In this document: positions 1 through 11,608 of the stretch, piece by piece
Position numbering within the stretch: position 1 is the first letter of the stretch
How the letters are laid out: the number at the start of each line of letters is the position of its first letter
Origin: Hyalella azteca
Lineage: Eukaryota; Arthropoda; Malacostraca; Amphipoda; Hyalellidae
NCBI RefSeq assembly: GCF_000764305.2
Contig: NW_025946063.1
Location: 60,618 to 124,617, forward strand
Direction of reading: 5' to 3'
Length of the DNA: 64,000 nt
The notes under the pieces: generated by a model
The model's database searches: none
Told to the model about the DNA's origin: nothing
What the model saw: the letters and a program-made list of their open reading frames with translations, nothing else
Made by a program: the position numbers and the translations under genes

Positions 1-340
1 ATATCAAGTTCATACAAGCTAGTGTCGAAATTTTATGCGTTAATGGTAAATTGTTTTAGTTAAATTAATAAAATAAACTCAGTTTTTTTTTCAATTAAGC
101 TATTCAACAATAATGAAGACATATGTGAAAGAGACAGTACGATTTTGTTAAATCGGGAAATAGAGAGACAAAGTTTATTTACTAATGATCTTTTTGTATC
201 AACAGTGCTGACTAGATATGAAAGAAATTTAAATGATGCTTGAAGTTGAAAAGAAGAACTTGCGAGGAATATTTAATTATGTATATATTAAATTTAGTAA
301 ATATATAGTTATGAATAGTTATGTACTTTAGTGCATTAGG
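1..340. other. AT-rich stretch, nothing recognised
   Basis: No ORF with family resemblance, no clear repeat and no RNA gene was seen. The stretch may belong to a long intron of the minus-strand laccase-like gene whose first exons lie at 6862-8823, if that gene continues leftwards. Confidence 0.3.
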
Positions 341-374
341 CTACAAGGATGCAATTATTATCTTCTCATCGGCA

Positions 375-497
375 TAGCCAGTCAAGTCAAGAAAAGTACG
401 AGAATCGGCGACAGGCCTATCCAGGCCTATTCTTTAATGCCGAAGATACTATACTATACTATACTATACTATACTATACTATACTAATACTATACTA
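375..497 (+). mobile_element. 5'-truncated 3' tail of a CR1/L2-like retroposon
   Basis: The segment from about 394 (gagaatcggcgacaggcc, then ccaggcctat) matches the 3' untranslated end of the reverse transcriptase copy at 37084-38600, where agaatcggcgacaggcc is followed by atcaggcctac. Both copies end in a short microsatellite: an atact-type array here at 449-497 and a ttatg-type array there. A microsatellite 3' terminus is typical of CR1/L2-like non-LTR elements. Only the last ~100 bp is present, as expected for a 5'-truncated insertion. Confidence 0.6.
449..497. repeat. (ATACT)n microsatellite
   Basis: About nine near-perfect units of tatac/atact. It directly follows the retroposon tail described at 375-497 and is probably the element's own 3' terminal repeat. 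Confidence 0.85.
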
Positions 498-1239
498 TAG
501 CTTCGACCGGCGTGGAAGGCTTCCATTCAAGATGCATTGGAGTGTCGTGAGTGCTCTTCGCTATGATATTTAATGGAAGACGTAGTGGGTTGTGAAGTCC
601 ATTCATACGAAATATTTATCAAGGTTAGAAGCACCGAGCGAAGACTCCTCATTGTTCCTTATAATCAATAGTGAGTTATCGAATTAAAAAAAGACAAGGA
701 CGTGAAGGATAGAAGAACGTCATGCCGTTCAAAGACCCACAATCGTTACAACATTTATTTTCTTCTTCGTAACCCGCAATTGCGTTTATAGCTTCGTGGA
801 AGAACTATAATGGAGTGAGTTTATCCCGAACTTCTGAATAATGAGACTCGACTGAGGCTAACGAATGCATGTCAGAAAAACATTTATAATGGACAATCGC
901 CATAGATTATGTAGAGCAGTGACGATGCAGTGGAGAGTCCATGTGGTAGCCGAGGAGTGAACTGATATTTAAAAAGCAAATTAACCGCACAGCCTCATTA
1001 AAAATTCGCAAAGTGCTGCATAAATTCCAAATTACAAGTGAAGGACTTAGCGCATACAGCAGTGATGAGTGCAGTGTGTTCCAGTGATACGCCCAGCGTA
1101 TTGCAGTGTTGCGTGTGTATCGTTCAGTGTACCACAGTGTGATGCACGGAAACTTCCTGATTTGAAAGCTCAAAAAAAAAAAAACTACCGAAGATATAAT
1201 TAGAATGTAAATCTTCTGAAAAAGACATCACCTGGATTT
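498..1239. other. No supported feature
   Basis: Mixed-composition sequence. The minus-strand frame at 907-1173 has no recognisable motif and no splice context that would make it an exon. Confidence 0.3.
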
Positions 1240-1650
1240 TTGTATCATTTTTTTAAAGATGACATCGGATAAATGACGGCCCCCATTGTCACTGCATTCA
1301 GCTAGTCAATTTTAGAAGTTCCGTTCAACTCACTGAAGCATATTGACGGGTATGTTGGCAATGATTTGACGTATGTTGTTCTTCAAATGAGGTAGGGTCC
1401 TTAGACAGTCATTGTAATCAATTTATTTAAGGTAACCCCATAAAAAATCACACGGAGCCAAATCGGAGTCTCATGCCGGCCAAAGGCGGTCTTTTCTCAA
1501 AGAGATGAGGCGCTCTGCATAATGTCTCAGATGGAGACAACTCTGCAAGGCAGCCATCAGGAAAGTACGCCTCGACAGCAAACGCATGCTGCTCACTTGT
1601 CCAATGTATAGTGGCAACTGATTGACTAGACGGGATACAAAACTTCATGA
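1240..1650 (-). pseudogene. Degenerate mariner-like transposase (N-terminal helix plus C-terminal tail)
   Basis: On the minus strand around 1620-1570 the frame reads WTSEQHAFAVEAYF, the helix typical of DUF4817-type N-terminal domains of Tc1/mariner-related arthropod transposons. Shifting frame near 1485-1425 gives DSDLAPCDFFLWGYLK, the familiar C-terminal motif of the same transposases. Further left, with stops and shifts, come NNIRQIIANIPVNMLQ and DNGGRHLSDVIFKK (about 1380-1245), the conserved C-terminal end. The central DDE catalytic part between the two is missing, so this is an internally deleted, frameshifted relic. The motif matches are from memory of the family. Confidence 0.72.
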
Positions 1651-2057
1651 TATCTTCTTTCATATGAAATACTCTCCGCTCTTTTCCTGTAACATCTGGC
1701 TGCTTGCCGCGAAATACAAAACAGTAAGTTTTCCTGGCTTGCAAGTCATGGCAGCGTCTTTAACATATGTTGAGCCACAATCGATGAAGTTAGGTCCTGA
1801 ACACAGCAATCAAAAGAAGTAATTAGGAAGGTAGTCATGAAAGCAACGAATGATGAGGTGGTTCATCAAATTAGAAGTAAGAATGACCATAAACGTTTGG
1901 TAAAAAACGGTAATTGTCAACGATCCAAGTATAGCACGCGACAGCCTTGTTTGGCACTCTTTAGGCCTGGAAAATTAGCTCGTGAAATGAGTACGCAATT
2001 TACGGCGTGAGTGATAAGGCATAAACGAGCAGTATTAAACATCAGGTTTTATAAACG
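1651..2057. other. No supported feature
   Basis: Possible flank of the transposase relic. No terminal inverted repeat could be paired confidently and no coding exon was seen. Confidence 0.3.
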
Positions 2058-2393
2058 CGCAGTATCAACAGCAGTACTCCATGTAAGTGCAGTGTGAAAC
2101 AGCAGGTCTCCATTTAAGTGCAGTGTGGAACAGCAGGTCTCCATGAGAGTGCAGTGTGAGACAGCAGGTCTCCATGAAAGTGCAGTGTGGAACATCAGGT
2201 CTCCGTGAAAGTGCAGTGTGGAACAGCAGTACTCCATGTAAGTGCAGTGTGAGACAGCAGGTCTCCATGAAAGTGCAGTGTGGAACAGCAGGTCTCCATG
2301 AAAGTGCAGTGTGGAACAGCAGGTCTCCATGTAAGTGCAGTGTGAAACAGCAGGTCTCCATGTAAGTGCAGTGTGGAACAGCAGGTCTCCATA
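2058..2393. repeat. 30-bp minisatellite, about 11 copies
   Basis: The unit is close to aagtgcagtg followed by tggaacagcaggtctccatg. Copies differ at a few positions (gaaac/gagac/gaac; aagt/gagt/aaagt). Open frames across it exist only because the period is a multiple of three. Confidence 0.93.
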
Positions 2394-2882
2394 ACAAAGG
2401 CACTTTAAACTTGCAGTATAAAAGCAGATCCTGAATTCGAATACCGCCGTCGGGTAGAGACTAATAGCTTGGCTGAATCAGCGACGTTCATCACACTTTT
2501 CAGTACAGAGTCCGGTCGATTTAGACTGGGTTAATGAAGACAAATGTATGAACAGTGCATGGCTACGTGACCTTCGAACGCCACGCACGCGTGTATTTTG
2601 ATTTTGATATCGCAACGTAAATCGTGTAAAGGTTGCATCGAATTCAGTAGTCAAACTAAACATGTCATTGCATGCATTTGCGTGCCGCAAGTCTGAATGT
2701 ATATTGACTACGACAGTTCCATAGAAATCGTTTGAAGGATGCATGCAATCCAAAAATAATTTATTGAAAATTCAGATACCTTTTTGAATGAATTTTTTAA
2801 ATTAATGAATGAATAGTTATACGTTGTTATAAATAATTTTAGTAATAAAGGAACTACAGCAATGTAACACTATGGAAAATTA
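2394..2882. other. No supported feature
   Basis: The minus-strand frame at 2478-2753 shows no recognised motif. The sequence becomes AT-rich towards the right. Confidence 0.3.
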
Positions 2883-3022
2883 ATGGGTCATATTAACGTA
2901 CTTTATGCCCGTAGCTCTCATAATAAAGGCCTTTTGCCTGGAAAAACTAGGTTATGCTGACCCAGAAGAGATAAAAAATTTCATTGCTGTATGCTCCGAC
3001 AAAACTTCACTTATTTTTCTGA
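2883..3022. mobile_element. Degenerate copy of the CACTCAG MITE-like repeat
   Basis: Contains the family landmarks: aatgggtcatatt at the left, cctggaaaaactaggttatgctgaccc in the middle and a decayed ttttctga at the right. Compare 3129-3322, 43060-43189 and 54192-54347. Confidence 0.6.
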
Positions 3023-3128
3023 AAAAATTACTTGATATTAACTCAGAAGTGAGCATACATGTATTAATTAGTGGCATAAATATAGTCTGTTCGCAACGAA
3101 AAGCTCGGTAGTCTGCTTCCACGAGATA

Positions 3129-3322
3129 CACTTAGAAAAATGAATGGTTGATCTTGTCCTCTTGTCCAAATAGTGACATACCTTCTTGCCCGAAGCATGA
3201 GCACAGAACTCTGGACGTATCACTGCTACGCCTTTACCCTGATCACACTAGGTTATAATGACCCAGGAAAAGGCAAAAAGTGCTTCGCTACTCGGACTAT
3301 GTCTCACTCATTTCCCTGAGAG
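3129..3322. mobile_element. CACTCAG MITE-like repeat copy
   Basis: Starts cacttagaaaaatgaatgg, has ttgtccaaatagtgacata, a central gatcacactaggttataatgaccc, and ends actcatttccctgag. The ends are imperfect inverted repeats (CACTCAGRGAAAT / ATTTCCCTGAGTG). There is no coding capacity. Confidence 0.65.
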
Positions 3323-3333
3323 TAATCATATAT

Positions 3334-3570
3334 AATAACAGCTTCGTAACCGACCATAACAGCTTCGTAACAGCCCATAACAGCTTCGTAACAGCCCATA
3401 ACAGCTTCGTAACAGCCCATAACAGCATCGCAACAGCCCATAACAGCTTCGCAACAGCCCATAACAGCTTCGCAACAGCCCATAACAGCTTCGCAACAGC
3501 CCATAACAGCTTCGTAACAGCCCATAACAGCATCGTAACAGCCCATAACAGCTTCGTAACAGACCATATT
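3334..3570. repeat. 21-bp minisatellite, about 11 copies
   Basis: The unit is aacagcttcgtaacagcccat with variants cttcg/catcg and gtaac/gcaac. It lies immediately right of a MITE-like copy. The apparent proteins in all frames are simple translations of the repeat. Confidence 0.94.
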
Positions 3571-5104
3571 GCCAGTCATTCGCTCTCGTGTCCAGACCTT
3601 GACAACACAGAGCGATAATCCGAGCGCTCTTCAGAAGCTGTTCCGCGCTGCAATGCATCAGAGCGAGAAGGTCGCGAGGGCAAATGTGAATGAATGCGAG
3701 TATATATTGCGCAATAGAGCATTATGAATAAAAGTGGATTGCAATGATAGTGCACAAAATCAGAAAGAATATTAAAAATAGAAAAGAGCAAAATGCATTT
3801 GTCGAAGTAGAGACGAAACGTCACGAGTGAAATGAGATCAAATGGAAATGTGTAGAATGACGACAATAAAAATAACAATATAAAGAGATCACGAGATATG
3901 AGTAATTCGTTTAAGCATAATAATAGAGTTTGCCTCAAATAATCGAATATTATATCACATTAAGGAATATAAGTGGACTTTAACGATAGGAATAACATAT
4001 GGAACAATGTTTACATACCCGTGCCTGGCTATTCGGTAAGCAGTCAGCAAGTTCTGTGTGCTTATATGGATATTATTTGCTGTTTGTGTACACTTTATAA
4101 CTTGTTTTCATAAATTTGATATGGATTAGCCATTTCGTTCACAGGAGAAAATGTCTATCACATTTGGCACAAGCACCGTCGACACCATTGCCAATATTGG
4201 CCATTTGTCGTACCACATAACTTGAAGCGATTGCAGAATCATTATGATCGCTAACACACAAATACACTTGTTTTCATATCTCTAATTAAAGGAGTAATGA
4301 GAGATGGAGATACTTTTTTGCATAACTAAACTTTTTCATAGTCTCAAACTTCAAATTTGTTTTCTTAAACAAATTTGTTTCAAATTTGTTTAACAAACCA
4401 ATAAAGTCATCCGGCCCCTGCACTTGACATATCAGTTTTGACGGCCTCGTTAGCGTGCCACTGATACAGGAGCAAGGTGAACCTATATACGACCTACTGA
4501 CCGCCTAAACTAATTTGTGTATTTATCTCTGTTTAGCATTAGATGGCAAAATTTTCTTGTTGAAACTCGTACGAATAATTCAATAATAATGCAATATCTC
4601 TGGTTAGCATTAGATGGCAGCTTGCATCACTTGAATCTTAACTTGATACGTTAAATAAAGGCAACTTCGTATTATTTATAATGAAATTTAAGTATGGTAA
4701 TAATAATTTAAATCACTACTATTATAGCCAATATTTTATTTATAACCATGCATAGAAATAGGACATTAAATACGAGTTCTGAAGGACTAAGATGGCAAAT
4801 AATGTGTGTAAAATACAAATTTTAATCGTATACGACTTGCTCGTTATTTGCACTTTTGGTCAATGTTGTGATATAACGTAGTATTTTCACTAGAAATTGC
4901 TTCGTTTTGAACACTGGGCGGCATAATATAGATTAGATTCTATATTGATATTTTATACGAGATATTATTATATATTAGATTTTAAGCATGATATTGATGC
5001 ACAAGTTCACAGCCACCACAGCGGTGCACACGTGAAGTGAGGTCGGTTACGTAAGGCATGTCTGCGCTGAACACTTACGTAACTGAGAGGTCACATATTG
5101 ATGT
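3571..5104. other. Long gene-poor stretch
   Basis: Mostly AT-rich. A short direct repeat of caaatttgttt occurs near 4350-4400, and atctctg(g/t)ttagcattagatggca occurs twice near 4524 and 4589. No exon, RNA gene or complete transposon was recognised. Confidence 0.3.
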
Positions 5105-5300
5105 GCCTTCATGGCCACCCGTCTACTGCTACTTGTCGCTACCCGTCTACTACCCGTCTATAACCGTATCTGTCCGTCTATAACCCTTTCTACTCGTCTC
5201 TTTACCCGTCTCTCTACCCGTCTACTATCCGTCTACTACTCGTCTCTAGCCGTCGCTACCTATCTACCTGTTTCTCCTCGTCTCTACCAGTCTACTATCT
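5105..5300. repeat. Degenerate (CTACCCGTCT)n array
   Basis: A run of roughly 10-bp units with consensus ctacccgtct and many variants (ctgtccgtct, ctactcgtct). It decays into a pyrimidine-rich tail to about 5460. Confidence 0.8.
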
Positions 5301-6069
5301 GTTTCTATTAATCACCACCCATGCATCTACTACCCGTCACGTCTATCTCTACTCAAAAAGAGCTCGTCCATTTCTACCTAATAATGGCTCGTCTACTTCT
5401 ACGCAATACCGTTTCTGCCTATAAATCCCGCTGCTACCTGCATTATTCCTCATTCTACTTCTACGGCTTTTGTGGAGTCAATAGAGCTACATCGGTCTCG
5501 TAGGGAACATTCAAGATCAAACGATGAGATGAATATGATGCAGGCAATGAATTTCTTTATTGGTGTAGAAAGGATTCGTTTCTGACATCAGCGTGTAGAG
5601 GTCTTGAAGGCTGATGGCCTTCAACCTTCACCTTACATTATTAATAAAACAACTTTTAATAGTTGAAGAATGGAAGAGAATTCCCAAGAATATCAATTCC
5701 CACGCGTGTTAATATCAGCGTGCACTAGAATTGCGAAAAAGATATCGGCATTACGAGTAACTTCTCTTCATATTATACATGGCTGATCATGCCTCTCTAT
5801 GGCAATTGTTCCTGCACTAAAAAAAAAAACGAGAAAAGCTTTGTCCAGATAGCAATGCACTTAATGCTCTTGAGTGGTTCATCTTTACCCACTTTGTCTC
5901 GGCAAGTATATCAGTTTGCTCTTCGCTCGAGCTGTGCGTATAAGAAAGTGCATCACTATTTAAACAATGACACATGCATTTTATGAGCTTGACCCGCTGT
6001 CGCAAATATGCATCAAAGACTCGAGATTTTTGCCGTCTTAGGGACTACGGCGAAGAGTCCAGCATTCAG
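5301..6069. other. No supported gene; one possible decayed MITE piece
   Basis: Near 5837-5880 gctttgtccagatagcaatg followed by ctcttgagtgg resembles the left arm of the CACTCAG repeat family. Nothing else was recognised. Confidence 0.3.
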
Positions 6070-6240
6070 AAAAGGGAATGGGTCATATTTTTTCAAACAA
6101 CGACAAACTTTCTGCACGGTGCACAGATACTCCTTTTTGCCTGGCCAAACTAGGAAAGAATGACAAGCGTAAAAATTCATCGCTGTTTGAACAATATATC
6201 ATTATTTTTTTAGTGCCTTATTAAGAGACAGTAATTGCAG
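6070..6240. mobile_element. Degenerate CACTCAG MITE-like repeat copy
   Basis: Landmarks in order: gaatgggtcatattt, gacaaactttctgc, tttttgcctggccaaactagg and aatgacaagcgtaaaaa. The right end is too decayed to define. Confidence 0.5.
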
Positions 6241-6525
6241 AGCCCACAAAAAAAGTGGGCGTGGGCTGAAGAGAAAGCCGTCGCTGGGCGCATGCAGCCA
6301 GCGGGTGGGGCGCTCGTACAATATCACCAATAGCAGCCCAACCATACAACCAACAACGATGGACAGCATGAAAATATTATGTATCTACGATAAACCATCA
6401 GTGAAATAATTTATATCGTTTCTGGTGATGCACGATTTTTAGATACTTTGGAAAATGTGAAATGATTCTTTTGGAAGCAGGGATGCGGTACGGTGTTTTG
6501 ATGGACCTCTTAGACCACATCCAGT

Positions 6526-6885
6526 TGTTGACCCACCTGGATGGAGGGCCCAGCATGCTCCTGTTGACCCACCTGGATGGAGGGCCCAGCGTGCTCCTGT
6601 TGACCCACCTGGATGGAGGGCCCAGCATGCTCCTGTTGACCCACCTGGATGGAGGGCCCAGCATGCTCCTGTTGACCCACCTGGATGGAGGGCCCAGCAT
6701 GCTCCTGTTGACCCACCTGGATGGAGGGCCCAGCATGCTCCTGTTGACCCACCTGGATGGAGGGCCCAGCATGCTCCTGTTGACCCACCTGGATGGAGGG
6801 CCCTGGCATCCTCCTGTTGGCCCACCTGGATGGAGGGCCCAGCATCCTCCTGTTAACCCACCTGGATGGAGGGCCCTGGCATCCT
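6526..6885. repeat. 36/37-bp minisatellite built from an exon end and its 5' splice site, about 10 copies
   Basis: Read on the minus strand, each unit is close to aacaggagcatgctgggccc then tccatccag|gtgggtc. This is the last ~30 nt of laccase exon 3 (6862-7008) plus the first bases of its intron. Every copy keeps CAG followed by GTGGGT/GTGGGC, so the array carries about ten potential donors in a row. The copy nearest the exon has GTG GGT TAA, giving a stop at once if the first donor is not used. It sits directly downstream of the exon in the sense of the gene. Confidence 0.93.
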
Positions 6886-8823
6886 CCTGTTGACGGTCAC
6901 GATGGGCCTCTTGACCCCGTCAGCAGCAACGCAGTGGGCCCGCCGGCAGTCGGAGGCAGGGTCGGGACAGTCGTAGCAAGCCTTGCTTAGGGTCGTGTAC
7001 CACTCCGCCTGCGGGGGCGAGAGTCATATTCTATATCTACTCATACATCATGTGCAAGCTAACATTCTACATTCACCAATATATCACATTATTTCATATA
7101 TAATAATATCCTAGTTCATATTCTCCATCCACTCATACTCATTTTTCCCATTATTTCATACATTATATCCTAGTTCATATTTTCCATGCAATCATACTCC
7201 TTTATCACGCCATTTCATATATAATATCCTAGCTTATTTCTCCATCTACTTCATCAAGGACAAAAATTAGAGCGAGGAAAAGTTCGACAAAAGTAAATGT
7301 AAAAGACCTCGCTTGAGTGTCTCACCTTGAAATGATAGTTGCAGACCATGGCGTGCGGTTGGTCGCTGCAGTTCCGGTGACAAGGATGGGCAAGATCTTC
7401 TGCCAGGTCTTCTGCCATGTCGATGGTCTCAACTGAAAAATATTTATTAGAACGATAAAAAATTTTTAATTGCACCACATGAGCGGATTTAAAGAATATT
7501 TTTGAAGGAAAATGGCGACAGAAAGTCGCTTTCAAATACGAAAGTTTCTAGAGGATGTTAGTTTTTAGTCATGCAATATCAACAGCTAAAGAAGAAATTT
7601 ATTCTGTTTTCAATGCAATTTAATTTCAGAATAAGTACGAGTTGAAATTCATACGTGAATTTTTTCCTCACAGATATAATGAATCAGAACATATATGTTG
7701 CGGAACTCATTTAAATGGTTAACATAGTGTTCTCAGAATGCTATAGAGCAAATTAATATTGTTCCAGCGTACAGTCAAATTTCATTGCACACAGCAAGGT
7801 GCAGTTTGTTTGCTCGCATTTTTGAAAAAAAAATCAAGGCAAAATTTCTTTAGCAAATTCATCTGTACGAGTAATGTAACCTAATTAAATATAACACTGA
7901 CGATTTAAGTAAAAAATACCGCGCTATCGCTGCCCACGCCGTCAAACCATTTTTTAAAGCAACAATAAAAAATTGCTTATATCCCGGAAACCGGACGGAA
8001 TGTGGTGCGCTCGGCCTTGCATAGGGAATGTTGTGGTGTATGCATGTGATGTTGTTGCCCACTGACCTACATGGCGGCAAGTAAACGTCTTAAAGCGCTG
8101 CACGTGGATCTGGTGTGTCTTGTTTTAGGTAATTACTTTTCCGTATTGTCTGAACCCAAAATTGAAAGGCTAAAACATCAGAAATGATTGAATAAAATAA
8201 GTATTAATTTATCATCAAAGAATATTATTGTTTTGACCCTTCATAAGTGAGTCACAAGGATCTCATGGAAAATGATAGATTATAAACCGGCAAAATATAC
8301 TGATTTTACTTGATATTAATAGTATGCTCCATTGATAATATTTTAAATATTAATCGAACAAAATTATATATCTTATCAACTGATCAAAGGTCGCTAGACA
8401 ACTAGAGAGGTGAATTGCAAGGCCTATACGCGATGCAAGTGATAACTGCCATACATGATTGTATGTTGCAATCTAAATGCTATATAACAGTTTGGCTCGT
8501 AAGATTCGAAAATTAATTTAAAAATCTAAGCAAGGTAGGATGTTTTCATTAGAAATGAAACTCCAGAGACTTGATTCTCATGGAACAACATTTGAGGACT
8601 ATATTGTTCGGCATGGGTGACATTGTTACATCGAGTAAATTATTATATACAAAATCAATCATGTCGTAAAAAAATTGTGGAAATTCATTAACAATTTTGA
8701 ACAATTTATATCGGGGATATTCTCACCTGACGCAGTTTCTCCATTTGCTGGCAGTATCAGCGAAGACAGCAGAAGACAGGCAAGAAGTTCTAGCACAACC
8801 AAGTACCGTCCATGATAATCCAT
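6862..8823 (-). CDS. Laccase-like multicopper oxidase, N-terminal part (three coding exons, partial)
   Basis: Probably a secreted, copper-dependent phenol oxidase of the arthropod laccase family; in insects such enzymes act in cuticle tanning and related oxidations. Exons (minus strand) are 8823-8727, 7432-7326 and 7008-6862, totalling 351 nt or 117 codons, with splice phases 1 and 0 that fit exactly. Exon 1 starts [20 protein letters not shown], a clear signal peptide. Exon 2 contains [20 protein letters not shown], the Cys-rich pre-domain. Exon 3 reads [20 protein letters not shown], then [20 protein letters not shown] and MPGPSIQ, which is the classic start of the first cupredoxin domain. 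The copper-binding HWHG and later exons are not found in the window to the left; either the next intron exceeds 6.8 kb or the gene is broken. The 12-nt repeat coding AEDLAEDLA in exon 2 is a small local duplication. Confidence 0.85.
7009..8726 (-). other. Introns 1 and 2 of the laccase-like gene
   Basis: Intron 1 spans 8726-7433 and intron 2 7325-7009. Donors are GTGAGA and GTGAGA; acceptors end TTTTTCAG and CCCCGCAG. Nothing else was recognised inside; the frame at 7859-8080 is not supported. Confidence 0.7.
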
Positions 8824-9769
8824 CTGAAAGTCTTGCATTTAAAAGCTGGCTGTAAATACTGCGTCCCGTAATTTGTTTCTAGAGCTGGTAACATTCCAAC
8901 GTTGAGTGCATGGCGAGATAAGGAACGGTGGCAATAATTTATTTATTAATTTAATTAATAACAAATTAATTAATTATTTTTTTTAATCCGTCCGCAATTC
9001 CAACTTGAAGAAGACTATGATCATAATGTCATCAAACTGTAATGTATTTAACAAGAAAATTATCAAATCTTGTTAAAGTTGAGAAAACTTATTTATATAT
9101 CCGGCAAGAAGTTATTCGTAAACGTTATGTCATGATACTCAACAATACACGAGTCAGCCTGACAATTTCATGGGACGATTTTAGCGAAGTTATGCGCGCG
9201 TGTGTGCAGTGGCCGGTGTATAGACCGAGTCTTTTTAGCATCAAGTCACGCGCAAATAAATAATGAAGGCCCTGATGACCACCTCCGTGTAATTATAGTC
9301 TGCCATGCGGATGCCTGCACTACCAATACTCCAAGTCCAGGGTGGATATGTAGCATAGACGGTTCATAGATTAAAGATCAATCTTGCCGCCAGTTACCAT
9401 TATCAGTTCCAAAATATTAGCTTAACATTGAAAGAAAATGTAGTTATAGATTTTTAGATCCAATATATGTTCACTTGTGTTCCCTTTATCCACAACCCAA
9501 GGACCAGAAGATTGTCATCAGTTTCAGCGGAAACTGGATGAAAAAAATTCTGGCGATTACAGGGATTTTTAAAGCACGTGGACCTCGGAAAACTTTACGT
9601 TGCGAACAAGGATCTTCTTCGTAAAGTATTAGTACAGCTGAAATTTTAGCACTGATTGTGAGAGTATAGATTATTTTCATACAGGTTAAAGAAAACAACA
9701 TTTATCGAATACTTGACAGTGCGTACCTATGCAGACAAGCCTTATATATTGTATTTGTAATAGGGGCCA
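8824..9769. other. Upstream region of the laccase-like gene
   Basis: The bases just before the ATG read CTTTCAG, so 8824 may be an intron 3' end with a further non-coding 5' exon upstream. No TATA box or start site could be assigned. The AT-rich palindrome-like run near 8935-8985 (attaattaataacaaattaa) is unremarkable. Confidence 0.3.
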
Positions 9770-10055
9770 ACGTATCAAGACAGACTAAAGTTATTGTATA
9801 GGATATAGAGGCATATGTATCAAGACAGACTAGAATTATTGTATAGAATATAGGGGCCTATACGTATCAACACAGACTAGAGTTATTGTATGGGATATAT
9901 AGGGGCCTACGTATCAACACAGACTAGAGTTATTGTATGGGATATATAGGGGCCTACGTATATATCAACACAGACTAGAGTTATTGTATGGGACATATAG
10001 GGGCCTACGTATCAACACAGACTAGAGTTATTGTATCTATAGGATATAGGGGCAT
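9770..10055. repeat. 45-49-bp minisatellite, about 6 copies
   Basis: Units share tatcaacacagactagagtt, then attgtatgggatatataggggcctacg. The outer copies are more diverged (aagacagactaaag, gaggcatatg) than the inner ones. Confidence 0.9.
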
Positions 10056-11032
10056 ATGCATCAATACAGGCAAGCATTTGTGCTTCGAATATTAAGAAGC
10101 ACGATATTTTTTCTATCTCGAAGACGAACAATCATTAAACATCCACAGTGACGATGAGGATCCTCGTCATTCTAAATTTAAATTATTAGCATTCAATGTA
10201 AAAATATGTCCACTGTGACTAAAGTTTAAAGATATTCCAGTTACTGATCGACACTTTTCTTCCTGAACTGTTAGTTTTTGTGACGAAACTATTGTCAAAA
10301 ATCCAATTAAACTAAGGCAATTCACATGCATCCCCATATGAAGCTATCAAATATGAACTTGTTTCTTGGTTAAATACAAGTTTTTCCGAAGATCTCGTCA
10401 ATTTTCAGTAAATCCTAGCGCCACACTTACGTACGAAGGGAATATTGCGCGTTTATGTGGAGTCAGGGAGCACAACATGTCACGTCGCCATGGGTTATTA
10501 CAGCAAGCGCAGAAGTATTCGATTTTTGTTATTTTTCAAATCGTGACTTTTCATTGATCGCAGGCGTCAAAACAAAGCCCATAACCTGCCACTTCGTGAC
10601 CGTAGCTATAACAATCTTCAAGCACATTAATTCCTCCTACACGTACGAGCTTTTCTGTCACTAATAGTTTAACTGGCAACACCAGAGAACAAATTTGAGT
10701 TCCCAGCGACTTGATACAATCGGTTTCAAATAATAGTAGGAACATATTTATAGGACACAAACTTTTGATTAATCATTGGCTGTTTGTAATCTTTATGCAC
10801 AATTCAAAGGCATGGAAAAACATTCTACATGGTTGACGGCTGATTGGTGGATGTCCGGAGAGATCCAAGGCGTTCGATTCAGGGCTTATTGGTGCACAAA
10901 ATTGGTGGTGCACGGCTGCGCTCCCGCTATAACATCAACTTGACCTCAATGACCCATTAGTCGCCACTCAGGAGCGACTGCACTTAACTCGCCGCTCGTA
11001 AATAAAGCCGTATTACACTAGCTAGAATTACG
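10056..11032. other. No supported feature
   Basis: The frames at 10366-10760 on both strands compete with each other and neither carries a recognised motif or convincing splice context. Confidence 0.3.
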
Positions 11033-11608
11033 ATTTGTAGGGTTCGATTACCACAAAATACCTAAAATGCTGTAACGATTGCGCTACAAAGTTGTCGCCC
11101 ATTTTTTTTTTTACATAATAAATCGTTTATTTGAAGGTTGGCGGCATAAGTGCAGTGGCGAATTTAGTAGAATTGTTTAGAAGGATGAAAACAATAACGA
11201 ACGGCTAGAAGGATGAAAAAATGAATAACAAATCTATATTTATATTAGGCCAATTACAACCCACGCTTTCTGGCGAAAGATAACTGCAGATAAGATCATT
11301 CGTCCATTATATGGCTCATCTCGCTTATCAATACGAGATAAACTTTAAACGTTCAAAATTTACAGGGTTAGTCCAAACTGTTTAATACTCACTGAAAATA
11401 AATAAGACACTGCAAGTGCTAACCATAATACGCCATTGAACAAATAAACATATTAACTACTAAGGCCCAAAATCGATCAACAGACCTACAGTAAATGCCG
11501 ATAGCTTTGCCGGCAGAACTACAGTCGCCAGCCTCCAATAAAAACCATTAATTTTAAAAACAAAAGCTAAACCACGTCTCTCGAGCGGGAACGATCGAAC
11601 CCTACAAA
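11033..11608. mobile_element. Possible non-autonomous element with 15-bp inverted ends
   Basis: tttgtagggttcgat near the left end is the exact reverse complement of atcgaaccctacaaa near the right end, about 560 bp apart. There is no coding content between them. The family is unknown and no target-site duplication could be fixed. Confidence 0.4.

Noticed and set aside
2049..2403. Several overlapping 65-112-residue frames with METCC/FHTAL repeats
   Set aside because: Artefacts of a 30-bp minisatellite whose length is a multiple of three. The same holds for the repeat frames at 3280-3658, 41988-42482, 50601-50867 and 59073-59381.
1..6525. Search for the remaining laccase exons (HWHG copper motif) on the minus strand
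   Set aside because: No match to the expected copper-binding motifs was seen by eye; recorded as absent from this window, not as proof of loss.
6398..6893. Long frames of [12 protein letters not shown] or SRWVNRSMLGPP repeats
   Set aside because: Translations of the splice-site minisatellite; no start, no homology.
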